Shown here: piece after piece, positions 9,475 to 17,596 of the stretch
Position numbering within the stretch: position 1 is the first letter of the stretch
Layout of the letters: the number at the start of each line of letters is the position of its first letter
Source: an uncultured Chlorobiota bacterium
Lineage (GTDB): Bacteria > Bacteroidota > Ignavibacteria > UBA10030 > UBA6906
NCBI GenBank assembly: GCA_900696645.1
Contig: CAADGV010000024.1
Span: forward strand, 159,039-223,038
Direction: 5' to 3'
Length of the DNA: 64,000 nt
The notes under the pieces: generated by a model
What the model was told of the DNA's origin: nothing
The model's input: the letters and a program-made list of their open reading frames with translations, nothing else
The model's database searches: none
Made by a program: the position numbers and the translations under genes

Positions 9475-10125
9475 ATGAAACTTGACAGTTTTCTTCACGC
9501 ACTTCTTCCGAAGGACGACAAGTTCTTCAGATATTTTGAGAAGGATGTTCAGAATCTCCACCAGGCGGCAAAGATGTTCAGCGAACTGATGTCGAACTCA
9601 ATGTCCAAAGAGGAACGCGCACAAAAGATCCGCCGCATCGAAGAGTTCGAGCACAAAGGAGATGAGATAACACATCAGATTTTTTCCGAACTCGGATCAA
9701 CGTTCATCACGCCATTCGACAGGGAAGATATCCATGCCCTTACCTCAAAACTGGATGATATTCTCGATTACATACAAGGGGCGGCAAACCGGATTGTGTT
9801 GTACCGTGTTGATATCATTCTGCCGGAAATGGAGCGACTCGCCAGTTTGATCTATCAGGCTGTGCAAGAACTGAGCATGGCCATCCACCATCTGCGTGAT
9901 TTTCAGAACGAACCGAGTATTCGCGAAAATCTTGTGAAGATCCACAGTATTGAAAATGAGGCGGACGATCTATTCGAGCGAGCAATCGCTAACCTATTTG
10001 ATACCTGCAAGGATCCGATCCTTCTCATCAAAAACAAAGAGTTGATCGTCAGTTTGGAAACGGCAACGGACAAGTGCGAGGATGCCGCAAACGCCATTGA
10101 ATCCATTATAGTCAAGAACTCCTGA
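9475..10125 (+). CDS. DUF47 family PhoU-like phosphate transport regulator
   Basis: 216 residues, almost entirely alpha-helical. Phrases typical of the DUF47/PhoU_div family include ERAQKIRRIEEFEHKGDEIT, TPFDREDIHALTSKLDDILDYI and SIENEADDLFERAI. The stop lies one base before the start of a PiT-type phosphate permease, the standard pairing. Proteins of this family are thought to modulate Pit-type transport, by analogy with PhoU acting on the Pst system. The 248 bp upstream hold no gene; a hairpin-like AAGG...CCTT flanks the start but no clear promoter was found. Confidence 0.9.
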   Translation: MKLDSFLHALLPKDDKFFRYFEKDVQNLHQAAKMFSELMSNSMSKEERAQKIRRIEEFEHKGDEITHQIFSELGSTFITPFDREDIHALTSKLDDILDYIQGAANRIVLYRVDIILPEMERLASLIYQAVQELSMAIHHLRDFQNEPSIRENLVKIHSIENEADDLFERAIANLFDTCKDPILLIKNKELIVSLETATDKCEDAANAIESIIVKNS

Positions 10126-10126
10126 T

Positions 10127-11128
10127 ATGCTGACACTCGTCATTATCATCATCGGGTTGGCGTTACTGTTCGATTTCCTGAACGGCATGAACGATGCCGC
10201 CAACTCCATTGCGACAATTGTTTCGACGCATGTTCTTTCTCCGCGCCTTGCGGTATTGTGGGCGGCATTCTTCAATGTGGTGGCCGCATTCGGGTTCGGT
10301 GTGCATGTTGCCAATACAATCGGCAAGGGGATTGTGGAACTTTCCGTTGTCAACGAGTATTTGATTCTCGGTGCCTTGATTGGCGCCATTGTGTGGACGC
10401 ACGTATGTACTCGTTTCGGACTGCCCATCAGTGTGTCACATGCACTAATCGGAGGATTGGCCGGTGCAGGTCTTGCAAAAGGAGGCATTGGGGCACTCGT
10501 GATGGGAGGACTAATCAAGGTGTCGTTGTTCATTTTCCTTTCACCGCTTCTCGGACTTATCATTGCATACTTCTTCATGGTTGGCGTAACGTGGCTGTCC
10601 CGGAAATCATCCCCGCACAAGGTAGACCGGGTGTTTCGCGTTGGCCAGTTGATATCGTCCGCTGCGTACAGTCTTGGTCACGGCACGAACGATGCACAAA
10701 AGACCATGGGCATCATTGCTCTCGTTCTATACACTTCAGGTTACCTTGGCAATGAGTTTTATGTGCCTGTATGGGTCATCCTCTCTGCTCATGCTGCAAT
10801 TGGGCTTGGCACGTATATGGGAGGGTGGAAAGTTGTCCGCACGATGGGCATGAAACTGACACATCTCAGGCCCATTGGCGGGTTTTGTGCTGAAACTGCA
10901 GGTGCATCGGTCCTTCTGGGAACTGCGTTGGCTGGGATTCCTGTGAGTACGACACATACGATAGCCGGCGCGATTATGGGTGTTGGATCTACAAGACGCT
11001 TGTCTGCTGTGCGATGGGGGATTGCGGGAAAAATAGTCTGGGCGTGGATTCTTACCATTCCGGCATCTGCAACAGTTGCTGCCGGCGGATATTTAGTTGT
11101 TGAGGCGATTCATCAACTGCTCAGTTAG
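10127..11128 (+). CDS. pit: PiT family inorganic phosphate permease
   Basis: 333 residues with about ten hydrophobic segments. The two PiT signature repeats are visible: near the N-terminus LFDFLNGMNDAANSIATIVST, and in the second half YSLGHGTNDAQKTMGIIAL. Both carry the GxNDA motif that binds phosphate. It also has the GLPISVSHALIGG and GIPVSTTHTIAGAI repeats. The protein imports metal-phosphate with protons or sodium across the inner membrane. It is translationally close-coupled to the DUF47 gene, one base apart. Family length is normal for the short bacterial/archaeal type. Confidence 0.93.
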   Translation: MLTLVIIIIGLALLFDFLNGMNDAANSIATIVSTHVLSPRLAVLWAAFFNVVAAFGFGVHVANTIGKGIVELSVVNEYLILGALIGAIVWTHVCTRFGLPISVSHALIGGLAGAGLAKGGIGALVMGGLIKVSLFIFLSPLLGLIIAYFFMVGVTWLSRKSSPHKVDRVFRVGQLISSAAYSLGHGTNDAQKTMGIIALVLYTSGYLGNEFYVPVWVILSAHAAIGLGTYMGGWKVVRTMGMKLTHLRPIGGFCAETAGASVLLGTALAGIPVSTTHTIAGAIMGVGSTRRLSAVRWGIAGKIVWAWILTIPASATVAAGGYLVVEAIHQLLS

Positions 11129-11141
11129 GTAAAAAAACAGC

Positions 11142-11170
11142 TTGAACTTCTTTTCTCTTTTGCGTATCAT
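11142..11170 (+). promoter_or_regulatory. Sigma-70-type promoter of tRNA-Asn
   Basis: TTGAAC (11142-11147), a 17-bp spacer and TATCAT (11165-11170) lie 21 bp before the mature tRNA 5' end. The spacer length is ideal and the position right for a short tRNA leader. Confidence 0.65.
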
Positions 11171-11191
11171 GAACACGAATTGCAAAACAAT

Positions 11192-11266
11192 TCCGCGATA
11201 GCTCAATGGTAGAGCATGCGGCTGTTAACCGCAGGGTTGCAGGTTCGAGTCCTGCTCGCGGAGCCA
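11192..11266 (+). tRNA. tRNA-Asn (anticodon GTT), CCA encoded
   Basis: Cloverleaf: acceptor TCCGCGA pairs with TCGCGGA, with a G discriminator and genomic CCA. The D arm contains AGCTCAATGGTAGAGC. The anticodon stem GCGG/CCGC has loop CTGTTAA, giving anticodon GTT (Asn). The T arm is GCAGGTTCGAGTCCTGC. 75 nt. It lies downstream of the phosphate permease with its own promoter and a following hairpin; no integrase or duplicated tRNA end is visible nearby. Confidence 0.97.
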
Positions 11267-11267
11267 G

Positions 11268-11306
11268 AAGCTCCGGTTCCCGACTTCGTCGGGACTGGAG
11301 CTTTCG
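11268..11306 (+). terminator. Terminator hairpin after tRNA-Asn
   Basis: AAGCTCC...TTCCCGAC (11268-11284) pairs with GTCGGGA...GGAGCTT (11288-11303) around a TTC loop, with one small bulge, followed by TTCG. It begins right after CCA. The T-run is short, but the stem is long and stable. Confidence 0.6.
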
Positions 11307-11585
11307 TATTCTATGGGCCAATCCTCGTTTTGTTTCACTTCTTCCCATTTCCTTTTTCTGTCCCGTCTCCTCTGAGTTTGTATGTGATTTCCACCGTCTT
11401 CTCGCCCTGCTTGACAGAACATCGAATCTCCTCGGCATATCACATTCAAGAGGTTGCGTTTGGTTTCGGCGGTGAGGCTGAGCAAATGAATGCGTCAATA
11501 AGTGACATTCTTCGAACGCCCGTAAGCCCTTTGCGAACCGGTCTGCCAGAACAATAGATGAAATTGTTGCGGCAGACGATTTCAT
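11307..11585. other. Intergenic region without a recognisable gene
   Basis: Short frames exist on both strands but they overlap the tRNA or have no conserved features and no ribosome binding site. I see nothing else in it besides moderate C/T richness. Confidence 0.5.
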
Positions 11586-11614
11586 TTGACTAACGACTCC
11601 CCCCGAAGTATATT
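11586..11614 (+). promoter_or_regulatory. Sigma-70-type promoter upstream of first GH8 gene
   Basis: TTGACT (11586-11591), a 17-bp spacer and TATATT (11609-11614). The base context after the -10 (TATATTTAG) resembles that of the promoter before the second GH8 gene. A GCCGAT/ATCGGC dyad (11642-11669) lies in the predicted 5' untranslated leader of about 100 nt. Confidence 0.6.
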
Positions 11615-11721
11615 TAGACGGAATTTTGAAAGCATCGATTTGCCGATAGTATGCCGGTCATGAATCGGCCACTCTGGGCGTCTCTTCTGTAGTATTTTCA
11701 TAGTCACATTTCACGAGATGT

Positions 11722-13509
11722 ATGCGTGCAACGGTAATTTGTATCGCTTTATGGAGTGCTACGGCTCTGGTGCCGGAGATGTTAGGCGGACTGAAGGACA
11801 ATCTCACCGGAGGAACCTCTGTGGATACTCTGGGCAGCGGATGCTTGAATTTTCCGTTCCCTCAAAACACCACCTTTCCGTTCGGTATCATGCCGAACGG
11901 CAGCGATCATGCTGTGGCCCATCAATCTTACCTCGCATGGAAGAACAACTACGTAACAACCGATGGGGCCTGCGGTTTCCGCAGGGTAGTGTTCAACGAC
12001 ATGCATACAACTTACTCCGAGGGAATAGGATACGGGATGCTGCTTGCTGTAAATGCCGGGGATCGGGAATTGTTTGATGATCTGTTCGGATACTACAACA
12101 ATTTCCTCGATCATAACGGACTAATGCACTGGTGGATTGGCAGCAACTGTCAGGTTATCGGGATTACGGCGGCAACCGATGCGGATCAAGATGTGGCGTT
12201 TGCACTGCTCCAAGCTCACCAGCAATGGTGCAGCGAAGGGGCAATAAATTATCTGCTGAGCGCACAAACCATCATCGATCGGCTGTACGCCTACACTGTT
12301 GAAGCAGGCACGTATGTTCTCAAGCCGGGAGATAATTGGGGGGGCTCGCATGTGACGAATCCTTCGTATTTTGCTCCGGCATACTACAGGGCATTTCGTG
12401 AGGCCACCGGCAATGCAGGCTGGGATTCGGTTATCACCAAATGCTACGAGATTCTGAGCAACGCAGCGCATCACACAACAGGTTTGGTACCCGATTGGTG
12501 CCAGGCAAATGGTCAACCGGCAAACGGCTTTGCGTATTACTACTACTACGATGCAACACGAACACCGTGGCGGATTGCACTTGATTACCTCTGGTATGGA
12601 GATCAACGAGCCTACGACTTTTGCACAAAGATCTCCGATTTTGTACGAGGGATTGGCGCCCCGAATATACTTGAAGGATATCATCTCAACGGAAGCCCGC
12701 TCAACTGGTCGCACATAAATGTGTTTATCGGTCCGTTCGGTGCGGGCGTAATGGCTACGAATCAAAGTTACCAGTCGTTTTGTGATTCAATGTACAACGA
12801 GAACGTAACTACTGTCCCATGGTTCATTCCCGGCAATTATTACAACTACAGTCTAAGAACGCTAACGCTGTTTTTACAGACCGGAAATTTTCTCAACCCG
12901 AACGAAATGCCGTTGCCGGTACAGCTCGCATATTTCAGAGGGCGCGTTACTCTGCCCGGTAACCACGCATTGCTTGAATGGGGAACACTCTCAGAGCTGA
13001 ACAACTATGGATTTGAGATTCAAAAAAGGCTTCAGTCGGACCCGGCGTTTGCAACGCTACCCAATAGTTTCATCCCGGGTCACGGGACGACGCTTGAGCC
13101 TCAATTTTATTCATTCATGGATTCTGAAGCCATAAATCGCCCGACATATTACAGGTTGAAACAAATCGATCTTGACGGGAGAGTTCATTTCACCGATGCA
13201 ATATTCGTTGAGGCCTCAACATCGGTGTATGAAGAATCCGTCCCGCCGGCTTTTTCACTTCATCAGAACTATCCAAATCCTTTCAATCCATCGACACGGA
13301 TTCGGTTTGCCATTCCGAAAGACGCCAACGTTAAGGTGAGTGTTTACAACTCCCTCGGGCAACTCGTGGCTCACCTTATTAATGAAGAGAAGCATCGCGG
13401 GTATCACGAAGTCGTATTCCACGCAGATGGGTTGTCGAGCGGTGTATACTATTACACTCTTAGAGCCGATGGCTTCGTAGCATCCAGGAAACTCATTCTC
13501 ATCAAATAG
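11722..13509 (+). CDS. Secreted GH8 glycoside hydrolase (endoglucanase type) with type IX secretion tail
   Basis: 595 residues. A short hydrophobic N-terminus probably acts as export signal. The GH8 catalytic domain spans about 40-390: YSEGIGYGMLL carries the likely proton donor Glu100, ATDADQDVAFALL matches the GH8 signature, and YDATRTPWR (Asp277) is the likely counterpart of the general base of Clostridium CelA. GH8 enzymes cut beta-1,4 glucans, xylan or chitosan with inversion; the substrate here is unknown. A beta-sandwich linker (~396-500) follows. The last ~80 residues are a type IX secretion sorting domain (HQNYPNPFNPSTRI ... LILIK), which directs the protein across the outer membrane. 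First of three GH8 paralogues. Confidence 0.88.
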   Translation: MRATVICIALWSATALVPEMLGGLKDNLTGGTSVDTLGSGCLNFPFPQNTTFPFGIMPNGSDHAVAHQSYLAWKNNYVTTDGACGFRRVVFNDMHTTYSEGIGYGMLLAVNAGDRELFDDLFGYYNNFLDHNGLMHWWIGSNCQVIGITAATDADQDVAFALLQAHQQWCSEGAINYLLSAQTIIDRLYAYTVEAGTYVLKPGDNWGGSHVTNPSYFAPAYYRAFREATGNAGWDSVITKCYEILSNAAHHTTGLVPDWCQANGQPANGFAYYYYYDATRTPWRIALDYLWYGDQRAYDFCTKISDFVRGIGAPNILEGYHLNGSPLNWSHINVFIGPFGAGVMATNQSYQSFCDSMYNENVTTVPWFIPGNYYNYSLRTLTLFLQTGNFLNPNEMPLPVQLAYFRGRVTLPGNHALLEWGTLSELNNYGFEIQKRLQSDPAFATLPNSFIPGHGTTLEPQFYSFMDSEAINRPTYYRLKQIDLDGRVHFTDAIFVEASTSVYEESVPPAFSLHQNYPNPFNPSTRIRFAIPKDANVKVSVYNSLGQLVAHLINEEKHRGYHEVVFHADGLSSGVYYYTLRADGFVASRKLILIK

Positions 13510-13581
13510 TCTTCCGAACTCTGGTTTGTAAGACGAAATCGTCACAATCTGCTGCCCTCCCCGCATAATTCTTGGCAGTTC

Positions 13582-13610
13582 TTGACAACCCTCCTATCTA
13601 CGTGTATATT
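13582..13610 (+). promoter_or_regulatory. Near-consensus sigma-70 promoter of the second GH8 gene
   Basis: TTGACA (13582-13587), exactly 17 bp, then TATATT (13605-13610). It sits 70 bp before the GTG start at 13680, in the 170-bp gap between the first and second GH8 genes, so the second gene has its own transcription start. Confidence 0.75.
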
Positions 13611-13679
13611 TTAGCGCGAGACAAACCTGTATTTACAAACACACATCATTCCTTTCGCAAAAAGTAGAATAGGGGGAGC

Positions 13680-16289
13680 GTGAACCTGCTTCGATTTGTA
13701 GAGAGAATCATTCTTCTTACCGTTATAGGTGTCGGGTCGTTATGGGCACAGCAATCCGGCATTTCCGACACGCCGGAATGCCACAACTATCCGTTCCCGC
13801 AAAATGCCATCTATCCGTATGGTCTAATGCCGGCGGATCGTAATCACCTTCACGCTCAACAATCATATCTTAGCTGGAAGAACAACTATGTCACAGCCGA
13901 CGGAGCATGCGGATTTCGGCGGGTGCTGTTCAACGACATGAGTTCGACCTATTCTGAGGGTATTGGGTACGGAATGTTGCTCGCCGCCAACTTTGATGAT
14001 CAATTACTATTCGATGATCTTTGGCGTTACTATGTTGCCAATCTTGATCAATACGGATTGATGCACTGGTGGATTGGCAACAACTGCCAGGTGTTGGGCA
14101 TCAATGCCGCAACCGATGCCGACGAGGATGTTGCATTTGCGCTTTTGCTTGCAGACAAGCAGTGGTGCAGCACCGGCCCTCTCAACTACAGGCAACTCGC
14201 AATCACACAAATCAATCGCATCTATCAACGCCAAGTTGAACGCAACACGTATGTGCTGAAGCCCGGCGATACGTGGGGAGGTTCGAACGTGACAAATCCT
14301 TCGTACTTTGCTCCCGCATACTACCGCGCATTTCGCGAAGCAACAGGGAACGCGGCGTGGGATTCGGTGATTACGAAATGTTATCAGATTCTGAACAACG
14401 CCGCACACCCGACAACCGGACTGGTGCCCGACTGGTGTCAGGCGAATGGTCTGCCTGCAAGCGGTTTTGCCTATTATTACTACTACGACGCAACAAGAAC
14501 CCCGTGGCGGATTGCACTGGATTATTTGTGGTTCGGTGATCAGAGGGCAAAGGCATTTTGCGAAAAAATCTCCTCATTTGCCCGCAACATCGGGTCCATC
14601 AATATCGGTGAGGGATACCAGTTAGATGGAAGTCCTATGGGATCGGCGCATATCAATGTGTTTGTCGGTCCGTTCGGGGCCGGTGCAATGGGAACGGGTT
14701 CGACATTTCAGGCTTTCTGTGACTCGGCCTATCAGGACAATGTTGCGACTGTGCCGCCGTTCGTGAATGGCAACTACTACAACTACAGTCTGCGAACCCT
14801 CACGCTTTTTCTTCAGACGGGGAATTTCTTCAACCCGTTGGCGGACCCGGTTCAGATACCGGCAACCCCGTCATTGGTAAGTCCGCTCAACGGTTCAACT
14901 GCTAACCCAACTTCTCCTGTACTGACGTGGCATGTGGCCGCCCGGGCGACGAGCTACAGAATACAGGTTGCGGAAGATTCAATGTTCACGTCAATAGTGC
15001 TGGATGATTCGACTCTTGTTGATACAATCCGGGTTGTTCCGGGATTGTCGAATGCATCCGTGTACTATTGGCGCGTTAGGGCAAAGAATCATGTTGGATG
15101 GAGTGAATTTGGGGCCTCGTGGAAGTTCACAACAATCCCTCTGCCGCCGGGTACTCCAGCATTGAACTTACCCGCCAACGGAGCAACAGGAGTAACGACA
15201 TCCCCTATTCTTTCATGGGACAGCTCGCTGACGGCAACGTGGTACCGCGTTCAAGTTTCAAGCGATTCGTTGTTCTCAAGTCTTGTCGTTGATGACTCCA
15301 CGGTCTCAGCAACCTTCTTGCACATCGGGCCACTGGAGTATCTGACAACATACTATTGGCGTGCAAGCGCCCGCAACGAAGGGGGCTCGAGTTCGTTCTC
15401 GGAGGCATGGCGTTTCACGACTACGCTCTCACCGCCTTCACTCATACTGCCGCCCGACAGTGCCGCAGGAGTCTCGACAAATCCTCTGCTATCATGGGCT
15501 TCAGTGCCGGGCGCGCTTCTGTATCATGTGCAGGTTTCGCTGGACTCGTCATTCAGTGCGGTAGTTTTTGATAGTGTGGTGGTCGGCGAAACAGAATGTT
15601 ATGCAGTCGGACTTGAGAATTCACTCAAATATTTCTGGAGAGTGAGAGCAAGCAACACGGAAGCTGTTGGAGTTTGGTCGGATGTATGGAAATTCACAAC
15701 GATCCCTCGTTTGCCGGACCAGGTCGTGCTTGTCGCTCCGCCGAATGCAGCGATTATAACATCCGACAGTGTGCAATTTCTATGGCGTGCAAGTCAACCG
15801 GAAGTTGAATTCTATTGGTTTGAAATAGCAAACGATTCAACGTTTGAAGGATCGAAAATCGACTCAACACTGACCGATACAATCCGCGTGACCCGCGGTC
15901 TTCTGAATCATTCCTCGTTTTGGTGGAAGGTACGATCGAAAAACGCGGCTGGGTGGGGAGAATTCAGCGATGTTCGGAAGTTCAACGTCGTGACCACGGG
16001 CTTGAGCACGGCGTATTCCGTTCCGGAGGAGTTCGAGCTTGCGCAGAATTATCCGAACCCGTTCAACCCTGCAACAACAATCAAGTACGGTTTACCGCGG
16101 AACTCGCACGTATTCCTGTTTGTGTTCAATACGCTTGGTCAGGTTGTGGAAGAGATGGTAAATGATTATCAGCAAGCGGGTTATCACGAAATCACCTTCC
16201 GAAATACTCACCTGGCAAGTGGTGTCTACTACTATCAATTGCGTGCCGAAGGAGTGATTCTGACAAAGAAATTCGTTCTGATCAAGTAG
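13680..16289 (+). CDS. Secreted GH8 glycoside hydrolase with four Fn3-like modules and type IX secretion tail
   Basis: 869 residues from a GTG; AGGGGGAG sits almost against it, and an in-frame TAG 15-21 bp upstream excludes a longer start. Signal peptide 1-24 (ends LWAQ). The GH8 domain (~30-400) has YSEGIGYGMLL, ATDADEDVAFALL and YDATRTPWR as in its neighbour and is strongly similar to it throughout. Then come four fibronectin-III-like repeats of ~90-95 residues (about 404-490, 495-585, 588-680, 683-775), each with a YYWRVRAxN or similar core and a final W(K/R)FTT. The C-terminus is a type IX sorting domain (LAQNYPNPFNP ... FVLIK). It is probably a cell-surface or secreted beta-glucan-type hydrolase. 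Confidence 0.88.
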   Translation: MNLLRFVERIILLTVIGVGSLWAQQSGISDTPECHNYPFPQNAIYPYGLMPADRNHLHAQQSYLSWKNNYVTADGACGFRRVLFNDMSSTYSEGIGYGMLLAANFDDQLLFDDLWRYYVANLDQYGLMHWWIGNNCQVLGINAATDADEDVAFALLLADKQWCSTGPLNYRQLAITQINRIYQRQVERNTYVLKPGDTWGGSNVTNPSYFAPAYYRAFREATGNAAWDSVITKCYQILNNAAHPTTGLVPDWCQANGLPASGFAYYYYYDATRTPWRIALDYLWFGDQRAKAFCEKISSFARNIGSINIGEGYQLDGSPMGSAHINVFVGPFGAGAMGTGSTFQAFCDSAYQDNVATVPPFVNGNYYNYSLRTLTLFLQTGNFFNPLADPVQIPATPSLVSPLNGSTANPTSPVLTWHVAARATSYRIQVAEDSMFTSIVLDDSTLVDTIRVVPGLSNASVYYWRVRAKNHVGWSEFGASWKFTTIPLPPGTPALNLPANGATGVTTSPILSWDSSLTATWYRVQVSSDSLFSSLVVDDSTVSATFLHIGPLEYLTTYYWRASARNEGGSSSFSEAWRFTTTLSPPSLILPPDSAAGVSTNPLLSWASVPGALLYHVQVSLDSSFSAVVFDSVVVGETECYAVGLENSLKYFWRVRASNTEAVGVWSDVWKFTTIPRLPDQVVLVAPPNAAIITSDSVQFLWRASQPEVEFYWFEIANDSTFEGSKIDSTLTDTIRVTRGLLNHSSFWWKVRSKNAAGWGEFSDVRKFNVVTTGLSTAYSVPEEFELAQNYPNPFNPATTIKYGLPRNSHVFLFVFNTLGQVVEEMVNDYQQAGYHEITFRNTHLASGVYYYQLRAEGVILTKKFVLIK

Positions 16290-16412
16290 CCGAACAATAC
16301 CCTTCTCTGTGTACCGGAAACTCTGTGACATGAAACAAATGCCGGGCACTGACTTTTGCACACAATACTGCTGTTCGGCATTTAATAGTTTCGTACGCAC
16401 GACAACATCGAG

Positions 16413-17549
16413 ATGACCACGTCAAATACGCCGCTTGTTTCAGTTGTTATTCCAGCCTACAACGCAGAGAGATTTATCGGCAAAACTCTTGAATCGATTT
16501 TGTTACAGACCTACCCTCACTTCGAAGTTCTTGTTGTTGACGATGGTTCAACCGATGGTACTGCCGATATAATCAAATCATTTGCCGTTCATGATTCCCG
16601 TTTTCAACTTCTCCAAAAAACAAACGGAGGGGTGGCGACAGCACGCAACATGGCGATCCGCAACGCATCAGGCGAGTTTATTGCCCCATGCGATTCCGAC
16701 GACGTATGGTATCCGGACAGATTGAAGGCGCAGGTTGAGTGTATGATGCAGTCGGATGAGTCTGTCGGACTCGTTTATTGTTGGTCAAAAATCATTGACG
16801 AAGATGACCAGCCCATTGTTGACATTACGCACTCTTACGAAGGGAGAGTATTTGCCGATCTTGTCTATTCAAACTTTCTTGGAAACGGCAGTTGCGCTCT
16901 CATCCGGCGGAGTTGTTTTGATGCAGTGGGGGAGTATAACGGTGCTACGACACCGTGTGAGGAATGGGACTTGTATATCAGGGTTGCCGAACGGTATGAG
17001 GTTCGGCTCATTCCGACTATTCTTGTTGGATACAGGGAAGTGCTGACGAGCCTGTCCGCAAACCACTACCGGATGGAGGGCGCTTTTGCATCGCTGCTGA
17101 GGGAGATTAGAAATCGCCACCCGCAAATTCCGAGTTCGATACTCCGGGTGGCGAAAGGTTCATATTATCTGTATCTCACAGGCAAGAGCAATCGTCGCAG
17201 CCGGTACGGCACATCGCTCAGGTATTTAGGGGTATGTCTCTTTTCGGATCCATTGCGATTGCTTTCATCCGAATTCCATTCTACCCTTGCAAAGGCAATC
17301 GTCCGGTTTCTTGCTCATCCCGTAACATCCAGGATCTGGAAGGACGATCGCATGTGGCGCACGATGAGGCGGAAACTTCATGTGCCTGTTGCAACGCAAG
17401 AGAGTAATGAAGCAGAGAAGGAAAAAACGTCCGCCACAGAAACTCCTTTGCGCCTGTTTGACCGCTTGCATAACTCACGCATGAAACGATTCAGAGATGA
17501 AGCAAATGCCGTTTTGACCGCTGACAGGCAGCAGGCACACGGGAAGTAA
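16413..17549 (+). CDS. GT2 family glycosyltransferase
   Basis: 378 residues. The GT-A fold starts at once (PLVSVVIPAYNAERFIGKTL), with VVDDGSTDGT for nucleotide binding, APCDSDDVWYP as the DxD-type metal/sugar-nucleotide site, and PCEEWDLYIRVAERYEV in the acceptor region. The C-terminal ~100 residues are basic and lack clear membrane helices, so it is probably a cytoplasmic or membrane-peripheral enzyme. It sits alone between the second and third GH8 genes. This may mean that it builds the glycan that the GH8 enzymes trim, but that is inference from position only. Confidence 0.88.
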   Translation: MTTSNTPLVSVVIPAYNAERFIGKTLESILLQTYPHFEVLVVDDGSTDGTADIIKSFAVHDSRFQLLQKTNGGVATARNMAIRNASGEFIAPCDSDDVWYPDRLKAQVECMMQSDESVGLVYCWSKIIDEDDQPIVDITHSYEGRVFADLVYSNFLGNGSCALIRRSCFDAVGEYNGATTPCEEWDLYIRVAERYEVRLIPTILVGYREVLTSLSANHYRMEGAFASLLREIRNRHPQIPSSILRVAKGSYYLYLTGKSNRRSRYGTSLRYLGVCLFSDPLRLLSSEFHSTLAKAIVRFLAHPVTSRIWKDDRMWRTMRRKLHVPVATQESNEAEKEKTSATETPLRLFDRLHNSRMKRFRDEANAVLTADRQQAHGK

Positions 17550-17596
17550 GAACGGCTCCAACGTGCAGAAGAATCCAAATTCCTTTTGATAATCTG

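Noticed and set aside
11192-11600. tRNA-associated integration site
   Set aside because: No integrase, no repeated tRNA 3' end and no phage or plasmid gene downstream.
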